Source: Toxoplasma gondii ME49
Lineage: Eukaryota > Apicomplexa > Conoidasida > Eucoccidiorida > Sarcocystidae
NCBI RefSeq assembly: GCF_000006565.2
Contig: NC_031476.1
Span: 6,666,400-6,730,399 of the forward strand
Direction of reading: 5' to 3'
DNA length: 64,000 nt
Each line of letters starts with the position of its first letter. The stretch's first letter is position 1. The notes below the pieces were generated by a model, which was not told the DNA's origin, made no database searches, and saw only the letters and a program-made list of their open reading frames with translations. Of this stretch, positions 1 through 11,100 are shown piece after piece. Position numbers and translations under genes: made by a program.

Positions 1-407
1 TGCGTTGGAGGGTCACCTGGAGAAAGAGCGACCTCGGCAATGCCGTCGATGCTGCCGTCGCCCTTTTCCGTCGGGGTCACTTGTCAGATGTTGTGTGAAA
101 GCAGGGGTCAATTGACTCGTGATCACTTTTTCAGAGAAGAGAGAAAGACATTTCTCTTCAAAAATCCACTTTTCTTGCGGCGATCCGCTTCCGACTGCGA
201 GGTATCCCCACCCGCTCCCGTTCTCGCGGGCGTCCGAGCCCCGCTGACGCCGCGAATCCGCGCACCGACCGCGCGCTGAATTTCGCCATTCGAGAACGAC
301 GCTCCGCAACGACGAAGATTTTCTCTTTGACTGGGGAACAGGTTTTAGTGTCGAGTTTTTATTTCTATTTGCGCCCAACTCATGGACCGTTCCTCGATGC
401 GACGCCT
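1..407. other. Upstream region of the first gene, no coding call
   Basis: This stretch precedes the first usable ATG of the plus-strand membrane-protein gene and probably holds its 5' UTR and promoter. Short open frames exist on both strands, but none has a splice context or a recognisable protein. I see no clear promoter motif. The end of a further upstream gene could lie here, but nothing supports it. Confidence 0.4.
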
Positions 408-3050
408 ATGGCAGGCCTAGAGCGCGTCCTGTCTCTCGGCGAGTTGCGGCCTTCGCCTCTCTCTTCGGCGTCTTGTGTGTCTCCTTCATCATCTTTTTCT
501 TTATTTTCCGGCATTTCTCTTTCTCCATCTTCCTCAATTCGCTCCGTATCACCCGGTGCCTCCCGCCGCTTACGACGGCCTTCTCGACTTTCAGACCCTC
601 CCTCAGAGTCCCGCGTCAACAGGGACTCATCGCTCCCCTGCCTCAGCGAAAGCGCAGCCGCCTGGAGCGTCGCCCTCCCGTCGTTTCCCTGTTCGGTTCA
701 GTGCGCAGTTTCTTCGAAACGCATGTACCCTTGTCAGCTTTGGCTTCGACAACGAGACGCATGCACTCCCGATCTCTCTGGACGGTTTGGGTCCACCCGC
801 GACAGGCGAGGAGGTTCTGAGGCGCACGGAAATCAAACGGAATTGCGCCCATTTGACATTTTTGCTCCGATTGCGGTTCCCGGTGTTTCGCGGCGCTGCC
901 GAGCTTCTCACTCTCTTGCCAGTGTGTTTCGGTTCTTCGCTGTGAACCCCCTGGGGTTCCTTCTTCTGGGTCTTTCTCTTGGAGCGGGCGTCGCGCTCTT
1001 CAACTGGAGGAGCTCTCCTTTCCTCTCCAGTCTCTCTTCCTTCGATTCGCCGCTCCTGGTTGACGCCTCGGCCTCGTCCGCAAAGTCCGGTGACGCCTGG
1101 GTTTCGCTCGATCTTCCCCACACTTCCCCCAGTCTTTTCCTTTTCTGGAGAGAGAAGTTCTTCGAAGCAACTGCACTGGTTCCCTTGAGCGAATTCTTTT
1201 CAAGACTTCGTTCCAGCTTCGCAACGCTGCCTGCGTGGCTAGCTACGACGATATCTGTGGAGTGTCTGTACACCTCGTTCCTCGTCACCGTCTCCGTAGG
1301 AACCGCGGCGGCCTGCGCGTTCCTGTCGGCAGCGGTTCTTGCCTTTCTGTTGCCCGTCTCTTTCGCCTTCCTCTCGGCGCTCTGTCTTGCGCCAGTTGCC
1401 GGCCTCATTCCTCTTCTCGCGGGCGGCGTTTGCGTCCTGTACCGTGTCACCATCTGCATCGTTGGAGTTTGCTTGAGCTGCATACTTGCCTATCTAGCGA
1501 TCGTTCTCTGGTGGGCGCTGCTGTGTCTGTTCCAGTGACGGCCGGGATCGGCAGCAGGAGGGGGGCGTCAAAGCAGAGAGACGAAGGGGACCGGAAATAC
1601 TTGGAGGAGGGGAGACAGGGGAAGTTTCACTACAGAGGTTTGCGCGGAAGAACGGGAACGGAGGGGAAACAGAGTGTGTCGAAGACACAAAGTGAACCGA
1701 AGTGGAGGAGACAAAGTTCTAGGTTCGTGGAGATTCGAAAACATCCTCAGAAACGCCAGTTCTCCCTCTCCCGCGGTGGAGGCCAGTGCCTCCGGCGCCT
1801 CGACGCCGTTGTGAAGTGGACGACATTCGGTTTCTGAAACTGGAACGCAAACTTGACCGGCGAAACGTCTTTCTGCAGGGAGCGGACATGACGTTTTTCC
1901 ATGTTTAACTCACGCATTCGTGGAAGACGTTTTTGTCGAGAAAAGCTCCGCGACCGAGGAGAGAAGCATCAACTCGCCTGCCTGTGACGTTGGGGCTACC
2001 TCTCGTTTCTGCTTTTCCATGGTTCCTTGATGACGCCTCCGTGTCTTCATCCAGAGACTGTTCCTTGCATGCAGACACCACTCGGCCGTTCTTTCCATTG
2101 CCATGGTGTCTCCCCCGCCCGAGCCTCACTGCCTCTCGCCCTTTCCCTTTCATCGCATCTTTTCTGCCTCCTCGCTAGCTCGGCGCTTTGCTTCTGTCTC
2201 TCTGCTGTTCCTCGCAGATACGTGTACAGCGTGAAGCTCGTGCGCTTCTGTGACCGGAGCCAGGTGTCTCGACACCGGCTCGCTGCCGTTCGTGTGCCTC
2301 CGCCGAAGAAGTTTTTCACTGGCGACGTCCAGCTGGCGTCTCCGCGGAGTCGGTGTCGCGCCGGCGCCGGCGCATGCACAGCCCCCGAGGGCCAGGGAGC
2401 GCAAGAAGAGCGAGCGAAGAGGATTCAGGCTCTCCTCCCGTCAGCCGACAGCACAGAGGGCGCCTACGTCTGGGCCAATGCCTCGAACGACCCTCGAAGA
2501 GGAACGACTCTGCTGGTGAGCACTTGCTTGTCGTTGTGTGTTGTTGCGAGAGCGGGGCGACTGGGCGCGACGTTCAAGCCCCTGTTGATTGAGAAAAGGT
2601 CTCGGTCCGTTGCGGGTCGAATCAGCGAATGGCCGTCTCTGCACGAGCCTCCGCATGCCGCGCTCAAAACTCGGAGATAAGCCGAGCTCCCCAGGCCCCA
2701 CCCCAGAGGAGCCCGAGGACGCTTCTTCGCATCCCATCGTGTTCACACTTGCCGACTTGCGCGGCTTTTTCCGCCATATTCTTTCTTCCCTCTCCAGGGG
2801 TGGAGATCTCCACCGGTGCGGCTTCCCTCCCTTCTTGCTTGCTGTGTTGGGAAGGGTGACTGAGAGCTCGCCGCAAATATCCAAGCCTTCAAGCGTTCAA
2901 CCGCAGCGCGGGCCTCTCCCTGCCCTCCCCCCTAAGCGTCAACGAACCCAAAAGAATGCTGCTTCTGAAACAGTCTACACGCTCAGCGACCTCCTCACCC
3001 ACGTTCTAGGAAAACATCTAAAGTCTCACAAAAAAATACCTATCGCACAT

Positions 3051-3086
<36 letters not shown>

Positions 3087-4861
3087 ATATGCATACATAT
3101 AATAAGTAAACATATATATATATATATATACATATTATATATATATAATATATATATAATATATATAGTTCTATGCGTGCTTTTTTTGCCTGTCAATGTC
3201 AATGTCTCTACTGAGGTGTGCATGTGCGGGCGCATTTGCAGGCGAAGTCCTCTGTGCAGAGTGAAGCGATTTGCTTCGCGTTTGACAAACATCTCTCGTA
3301 CTGGGAGCAAGACAGCCACTACCGCGCGCGACCCTCCGATGTGAGGACCTTGCCGAGTTCTGGTCCTCGGGACTCGCTGGACCGTCAGCCGTCGCTGAAC
3401 GAAGCCTGCGCTCTTGCGGCCTGTAAATCTCCCGAGGGAAGCGGCTCGCCGAACGCTCCAGCGGCGCTTGCAGAGGCTGGAGAGCCGAGCGAGGAGGACG
3501 GAGGCCGGAACCGCGAGAGAGGTCGAGAGGCGAGTGCAGAGATCGCGGCGGGGTCGACGCATCTGCAGAGAAGACTCCTTCCCGTAGATTCTTCCCAGGA
3601 GACCGCGAAGAACGACGAGGGAGAATCCAGCGAAGAAGAACGGAGGCAGGAAAGCGTGGATCCGAGAAGGGAAGCTGGACAGGAGACAGGAGCTACGCTG
3701 GAAGAGATAAGGGAGAGCCTAGGTGAAGAGAGCGAGGCCAGACCGGATGCGGCCTTGCGCGTCTGTGCGTCCTCCGAGGAGCTGAGCCTCACACTAGCAG
3801 AGGGCGTTCAGTCACCCTTCTCCTTCAGCGGCCAGAGGGCCCTGTCGCCGCGACTCGAGGTCGAAGCGGCGAGCCTTGGAGGCGAGAGCAGAAACGACGA
3901 AGACCTCACCGTCTCCGCCTTCTCAGACGACGAGGGTGAGCAGACACCTGCCAAGGCGGGTGCAGACAAGACTGCGGAGAACGGCGAGGTCGCTGCTGCA
4001 AGCTCATCGCCGGCGGCGAATTTTAGCGCTGAAGACTCCCAGGTTCCGCCAGGCTCGCTGAGGCGCCCGGCGGGTGATGCCGCCCGCGAGTCGAGCGCAA
4101 GCAAGACGAACGTGTGCTGCCCAGCGGCGCTGGACAGCCTCGACAGAGACATCGACGAAGTTTGTAGACTGCTGGAGAGTCGCCCGGCCTACTCGTGTGG
4201 CGCGCGAGACTCTGAGGGGGAACTCGAGAAGGAGACAGGAACTCAAGAGGAGAAAAGCAACGCATCGGAAGACCGTGCTTCCGAGCTGAGCGTTGAGGCG
4301 CCGCTTCCTGTTGCGAGCGCCAGAGGCCGGCGCAGAGAAAGGGAGGAAAATAGAGACTTGGAGAGCAGAGCAGAGTTTGTGCGCAGACGTCACGCGTCCC
4401 TGGCCGCCATTGGCCGTCGCGTCAAGGCCGACGCCGCCAAGCGGCGCCACCGGTCTCTGTCCTCCCACCGCCGCGGGTCTGCCTCTGAGCTCGCCTTGGA
4501 TTCGTCTCCTGCTTCTCCGGCGAGACGCGCCAGCCTGGCGACGCTCGTGATTGCACAAGTCCGGGAGGAGGAGCGCGCCAAGGTCCGAGAGGCCCTCGAG
4601 GGTGGAGCGGAAGGCGAACGCGGCCTTGCCGGGTCTGCGAGACCGAGACGCAGTCGCACTCTCGAACTCTCTCGCCTCGGCACAAACCACGACGCGTACG
4701 AGGCGGCGTACCGCCGCATCCTTGAGGGCTGCATCACTGTCAAGGAGACTGACTGGACGTTTCTCGCCTCTGGGGAGACTGGCGAAAGCGAGAAGCTGGC
4801 CTCCGACGGCCGAGCGAGCAGCGAGGACAGTGGATGCAGTGGAAACGCGAGCGGCGCCTAG
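408..4861 (+). CDS. Multi-pass membrane protein of unknown function, 3 exons
   Basis: I do not recognise the family. The proposed exons are 408-1534, 2218-2515 and 3242-4861; they join in frame to 1014 codons plus stop. The start is the first ATG in the open frame (MAGLERVL). The N-terminal 170 residues are Ser/Arg-rich. A hydrophobic segment lies at about 173-201 (motif FLLLGLSLGAGVALF) and a dense hydrophobic block at about 280-376 could hold three or four helices. The middle exon encodes a basic, strand-like stretch (YVYSVKLVRF). The last exon is acidic and Ser/Glu-rich, then Arg-rich (RRRHAS, KRRHRSLSSHRR), and is probably cytosolic and disordered. Acceptors at 2217 (ctcgcag) and 3241 (tttgcag) and the donor at 2516 (gtgagc) are good. 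The first donor (gtgacg at 1535) is weak and was chosen for phase. A seipin-like or lipid-organelle role was considered but no signature was found. Confidence 0.6.
3050..3172. repeat. (TA)n/(CA)n microsatellite in intron 2
   Basis: This is a run of TA dinucleotides broken by CA, CATA and AATA variants. It lies wholly inside the proposed second intron of the first gene and is far more AT-rich than the flanking exons. It is a likely polymorphic simple-sequence repeat, with no sign of function beyond that. Confidence 0.85.
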
Positions 4862-5147
4862 GCTAGCCGGAGTTCAGAGAGCACGAGTGAGTCCGTGACT
4901 CGAGACGGATTTTTCCGCAGGGGAGAGTCTTGCGAACCAGCTGCTGGAGTCTGCTCAAGGTGCTCTGGGGAGCTTTCCTGCGATTTCTAGGAGTTCAGCC
5001 TCTCGCCTGCCTCGTCCTTCTTCGGACTGCCTTGGAGCCCCCAGCGCCTCAGAACGCCGGTGGCGGCAACCAGACTCAGGCCACAGTGGGAGCCGTCTGC
5101 ACTGAAGCGTTTCGCGGAGAGAACTCAAGCGGCAGAAAAGAAGGAAA
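4862..5147. other. Short intergenic gap with an unexplained splice acceptor
   Basis: Only 286 bases separate the stop of the membrane-protein gene from the ATG of the next plus-strand gene. A good donor (gtgagt at 4887) and a good acceptor (ttttttccgcag ending at 4920) sit 34 bases apart, too close for a normal intron here. Downstream of the acceptor one frame is open to a stop at 5103-5105 and reads like protein (it begins ESLANQLLESAQGAL). This may be a 3' alternative exon of the first gene, a 5' UTR exon of the second, or chance. Confidence 0.35.
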
Positions 5148-8100
5148 ATGAGGCTCGACCGCAGCAGTGGAGAATGGAACAAAGCCCAAGGCGATGGGCA
5201 GTTCAGGATGGCGGAAGGGGGACGCGCGGCGTGGATCCCCGTGAGAGATGCGGGGACGGATCGTGAAGAGACCGATTTTCCTCAGGGGCGAAACGCGTCG
5301 CCTGTGTCGCACGAGTGCCTGCAGACTGCTGAAGGGAAAAGGACGCTTGGTGACGAAGTCGACGGTGGCGGAGAGCGCAGCTGTGAGGAGGAGGAGGCTG
5401 GAAGGCTCACGGAGATGCAGAGCGAAGACGACATCGCCTGGGCGCTTGCAGACCCTCTCGGGGGAGACGGTGAAGGTCCTGGGAACAGGCACGAGTCAGG
5501 ACGAGGAGCTGAGGGGGGAGAGGTGCCACCCGTTTTTCGAGGCGCTTCGAGGAGACCCCGAGAGGAAGGAGACAACGCAGACGAAAAAGACCGTGAGGGA
5601 ACATATGAGGCGAAGGCGAAGGAGCTGGGAAGAGACACTCTGAGACTCCCTATGGGTGCGTTGCTTCCGCGACCTTCAGAGACGCTTGAGCGCTCGCATG
5701 TGACAAAGAAAGCGCGCCATCAAAATGCACCGTAACAATCCCAGTGATCTCTTCTCTTCCTGGCCATCGTGTTCAGATCCCCAATTACTTGCTGTCTCTT
5801 CAAGTCTCCGTTCAAGTGTCTCCACATGCTCCTTCGGGTGTCTCCAGCAGGTCCTCTGAATGTGCGTATACGACGTCTCCTGTATTCTCTCTGCCACCGA
5901 TCTCCCCTGTTTCAGGACTTTCTGCCGCGCGCGTTCTCTCATCCTTGTCTTTCTTCTTGTTCCTCCATCCTCATTTTCGTTTCCTGTCAAGTTGGAGAGA
6001 GGCGATTCGCTGAAGGCGGCTCGCGGTCGGCAGGTTGACTCTTCAGCTGCCGCTGTTGTTCACGAACTGCGCTTACCTTCTTCTCTCGCGTTACCTCCCG
6101 CTTTTCTGCGCAGAGGCTCTGAGCCAAACAGCGACGAGGCTGCTCGAAGCATCACAGAGAGAGAACAGAGAAACGAAAAACGGTCGCGACGACAACTTTT
6201 GCCAAATAGGAGACACGAGTGCACCCGCCGTAGAGCAAAATCGAAACAGTTCAGAAAACGGAGACAGCTCAGAGAGACAAGAGAGTTCAGAGAAAGGAGA
6301 CTCTTCAGACAAAGGAGTCAATTCAGAGAAAGGAGACTGCTCAGAAAACGGAGACAGTTCAGAGAAAGGAGTCAGTTCAGAAACCGGAGAGCGTTCAGAG
6401 AAAGGAGACTGCTCAGAAAACGGAGAGCGCTCAGACAACGTAGAACGCTCAGAGAAAGGAGGCAGTTCAGAAACCGCAGCTCGGTCAGAGAAAGGAGGCA
6501 GTGCAGAAATTGAAGATCGTTCAGAGAAAGGAGTCAGTTCAGAAAACGGAGAGCGCTCAGACAACGGAGAGCGTTCAGAGAAAGGAGGCAGTGCAGAAAT
6601 TGAAGACCGTTCAGAGAAAGGAGACTGCTCAGAAAACGGAGAGCGCTCAGACAACGTAGAACGCTCAGAGAAAGGAGGCAGTTCAGAAACCGCAGCTCGG
6701 TCAGAGAAAGGAGGCAGTGCAGAAATTGAAGATCGTTCAGAGAAAGGAGTCAGTTCAGAAAACGGAGAGCGCTCAGACAACGGAGAGCGTTCAGAGAAAG
6801 GAGGCAGTGCAGAAATTGAAGATCGTTCAGAGAAAGGAGTCAGTTCAGAAAACGGAGAGCGCTCAGACAACGGAGAGCGTTCAGAGAAAGGAGGCAGTGC
6901 AGAAATTGAAGACCGTTCAGAGAAAGGAGGCACTTCAGACAACGGAGAGCGCTCAGAGAAAGGAGACTGCTCAGGAAACGGAGAGCGCTCAGACAACGGA
7001 GACTGCTCACACAACGGAGAGCGCTCTGAGAAAGGAGACTGCGCAGGAAACGGAGAGCGCTCAGACAACGGAGACTGCTCACACAACGGAGAGCGCTCAG
7101 AGAAAGGAGACTGCTCAGAAAACGGAGAGCGCTCAGACAACGGAGAGCGCTCAGAGAAAGGAGACTGCTCAGAGAAAGGAGGCAGTTCAGAAAACGGAGA
7201 GCGCTCCGAGAAAGGAGACTGCTCAGGAAACGGAGAGCGCTCAGACACCGGAGACTGCTCACACAAAGGAGAGCGCTCTGAGAAAGGAGACTGCTCAGAG
7301 AAAGGAGGCAGTTCAGAAAACGCAGCTCGGTCAGGGAAAGGAGGCAGTGCAGAAATTGAAGATCGTTCAGAGAAAGGAGACTGCTCAGAAAACGGAGAGC
7401 GCTCAGACAACGAAGAGCGCTCAGAGAAAGGAGACTGCTCAGGGGAAGGAGTCAGGTCAGGGATAGGAGGCAGACCAGAAAACGGAGAGCGTTCTGAGAA
7501 AGGAGGCAGTGCAGAAATTGAAGACCGTTCAGAGAAAGGAGGCACTTCAGACAACGTAGAGCGCTCAGAGAAAGGTGTCAGTTCAGAAACCGCAGCTCGG
7601 TCAGAGAAAGGAGGCAGTGCAGAAATTGAAGACCGTTCAGAGAAAGGAGACTGCTCAGAAAACGGAGAGCGCTCAGACAACGTAGAACGCTCAGAGAAAG
7701 GAGGCAGTTCAGAAACCGCAGCTCGGTCAGAGAAAGGAGGCAGTGCAGAAATTGAAGATCGTTCAGAGAAAGGAGTCAGTTCAGAAAACGGAGAGCGTTC
7801 AGACAACGGAGACAGTTCAGAGAAAGGAGTCAGTTCAGAAACCGGAGAGCGTTCAGAGAAAGGAGACTGCTCAGAAAACGGAGAGCGCTCAGACAACGCA
7901 GAGCGCTCAGAGAAAGGAGACTGCTCAGACAACGTAGAACGCCCAGAGAAAGGAGTCAGTTCAGAAAACGCAGCGCGTTCAGAGAAAGGAGTCAGTTCGG
8001 AAAACGGAGAGCGCTCAGAGAAAGGAGACTGCTCAGAAAACGGAGAGCGCTCAGACAACGGAGAGCGCTCAGAGAAAGGAGACTGCTCAGACAACGTAGA

Positions 8101-11100
8101 ACGCTCAGAGAAAGGAGTCAGTTCAGAAAACGCAGCGCGTTCAGAGAAAGGAGTCAGTTCAGAAAACGGAGAGCGCTCAGACAACGTAGAACGCTCAGAG
8201 AAAGGAGGCAGTTCAGAAACCGCAGCTCGGTCAGAGAAAGGAGGCAGTTCAGAAAACGGAGAGCGCTCAGACAACGGAGAGCGTTCAGAGAAAGGAGGCA
8301 GTGCAGAAATTGAAGACCGTTCAGAGAAAGGAGGCACTTCAGACAACGGAGAGCGCTCAGAGAAAGGAGACTGCTCAGGAAACGGAGAGCGCTCAGACAA
8401 CGGAGACTGCTCACACAACGGAGAGCGCTCTGAGAAAGGAGACTGCTCAGAGAAAGGAGGCAGTTCAGAAAACGGAGAGCGCTCAGAGAAAGGAGACTGC
8501 TCAGGAAACGGAGAGCGCTCAGACAACGGAGACTGCTCACACAACGGAGATCGCTCAGAAAAAGAAGACTGCTCAGAAAACGGAGAGCGCTCAGAAAACG
8601 GAGAGCGCTCAGAGAAAGGAGACTGCTCAGAAAACGGAGAGCGCTCAGACAACGGAGACTGCTCACACAACCGAGAGCGCTCTGAGAAAGGAGACTGCTC
8701 AGAGAAAGGAGGCAGTTCAGAAAACGGAGAGCGCTCAGAGAAAGGAGACTGTTCAGAAAACGGAGAGCGCTCAGACAACGGAGACTGCTCACACAACGGA
8801 GAGCGCTCTGAGAAAGGAGACTGCTCAGAGAAAGGAGGCAGTTCAGAAAACGCAGCTCGGTCAGGGAAAGGAGGCAGTGCAGAAATTGAAGATCGTTCAG
8901 AGAAAGGAGTCAGGTCAGAAACCGGAGAGCGCTCAGACAACGGAGAGCGCTCAGAGAAAGGAGACTGCTCAGAGGAAGGAGTCAGGTCAGAGAAAGGAGG
9001 CAGATCAGAAAACGGAGAGCGTTCAGAGAAAGGAGGCAGTGCAGAAATTGAAGACCGTTCAGAGAAAGGAGTCAGTTCAGAAAACGGAGAGCGCTCAGAC
9101 AACGGAGAGCGTTCAGAGAAAGGAGTCAGTTCACAGAAAGGAGACTGCTTAGAAAATGGAGATCGTTCAGAGAAAGGAGTCTGTTCTGAAAACGGAGAGC
9201 ATTCAGAGAAAAGAGACAGTGCAGGCAGACTTGCAGTTGCGGGAGGAGAGGCGAGACGCGCCTCCGTTGAAGAGACGAGTTGTCCATGCGAAAGAAGAGA
9301 TAAACGCGGGAGCGACTGTGTAGAAGAGAAGATAGACGACAGAGAAGCAGCCCCGGAAGAAGGCACAGAAAGCCTGGAGACGAAGGTGCAAGAGAGAGAA
9401 ATGGCGAGAGGAGAAATGCGAGTGTCGGCCGTGGCGAGGACACAGCACAACCTCCCTTCAGGTCTTTCAGAGAGTGGAGAGACGCGTACAGACGAAACGC
9501 TGACAAAAGACAGGAAAGAGGCGAGAAATCTGTCAGGTGACTAGTCCACCTAGAGCGAGCGCACGATGCCACAAAACCAAGCAGTGTGGGGAAAGAGACA
9601 AAAAAAATTCCTGACTTCTGACAGTCTTTCATTCTCAATTCACCACTAGAGTCACTTGCCCTGCGATGGGGGTCTTGACGCTTGCGAGGGACCCGCATCC
9701 ACACCTGCGGCATAGCGAAACGTGTAAAGGCAAAAAGCCAAGAACGTAAGGAGAGAAACTGCAGGCACAGAAAGACACAGCGCAAACGTATCTGAAATAC
9801 GTTTCGAGACAAAGGCGGCACCAAACGAGTTCGCCGTCACAGAATGCTGCGGGGCAAAGACAGCCACTTGGGAAGTGAAGAAGAGCAACGGGGACGATTA
9901 GTCGCGAAACCTCCGGGAGGAAAGAGAGAAGAGTCCGCGAGACTCGGAAACCCCTTCGAGAAGAGAGACGCTGAGATAAGGAAGTAACTTGCTTTCAAGA
10001 AAGGGGATGAAAGACATTTGTTTGAGCTTTTCTGGCTCTTTCCTCTCGAGGTGCACTGCAGGCGTTGGACAGGCTGTGGAGCACCTGTCGGTCGGACTCT
10101 CAGGGGTCTCCCGTCAGCCTCGCTGGGAACGTGGAAACGAAAAAAAACTGTCCACTCTGACGAATCGTTGGCCATCCTTTCTTGCATGCGATTTGCAGGA
10201 GAGGACTCTGCACACTCCGTCCCCTCCCGGCTGTCTTCGGCTGAAGTCTCCCTCTCACAGCTTCAGCACCCTTCGTCTAGGTGTCTCCTTCTCGGCGCGA
10301 GGCCCGGCGCCCGAACGGTTGATGTGACGCCCCGAAGGACAGAGGCCAAGAGAACTTGTTTAAAACGGAGGGAACTCGAAAGTGAAGAAACGGAGACAGA
10401 AGAGATAGCGAACAGAGAGAGAGGAGAGAGGGAAGAGATAGCGAACGGAGAGAGAGGAGAGATAGAGAAAAAAGAGAGAGAAGAGAAAGAAGAGACAGAG
10501 AGGGAAGAGATAGCGAGCAGAGAGAGAGGAGAGATAGAGAAAAAAGAGAGAGAAGGGACAGATGGCGATGGGAATGGTGCTAGAGAGAGAGAACAGAGTC
10601 ACGAAACTGAGAGAGACACGAGAGAAGAGATAGATAACGAAAAGAGTGAAGGGAGCGAGACAGGGGAGACAGATCTACTTTCTTCACAAGACGAAGCTTC
10701 GGCGGACGCCAGGCTTTCAGAAGCAGATCGCAAACGCGTGGAAGGACACAAGCTGGATCGAGAACCAGACGCAACTGAGAAGCGTCCAGACGACGACCCG
10801 CGAGTCGTCTACCAGGAGCCACCATGTGGGGAACGGGCCAGCCGCCAGGGGACAGAGAGACCGTCTAAGGAAGCGCTTACCAAGCACCGAGAGACGGACG
10901 ACGATAAACTGTCTCCAGAGGAAGGAAACGGTGTCAAAGAGAAAGAAACGGCAACGTCACAGGCGCAAAAGGAGAGGAAAGGGCACAGCGCGGGGAAGGG
11001 TGCGACGGACTCGAAGGCAGGCGACAGTCGAGCGGTCGAAGCGAAGCAAGCTGAGAAGGCGAAGAAGCCGCAGAACGGTGGAGACGAGAGAGCGAGTGTA

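Noticed and set aside
6717..9152. Alternative plus-frame repeat proteins (QKTESAQRKETA type) within the 18-bp array
   Set aside because: These are frame shadows of the repeat. Only the SEKG frame extends through the phase-matched splice sites on both sides.
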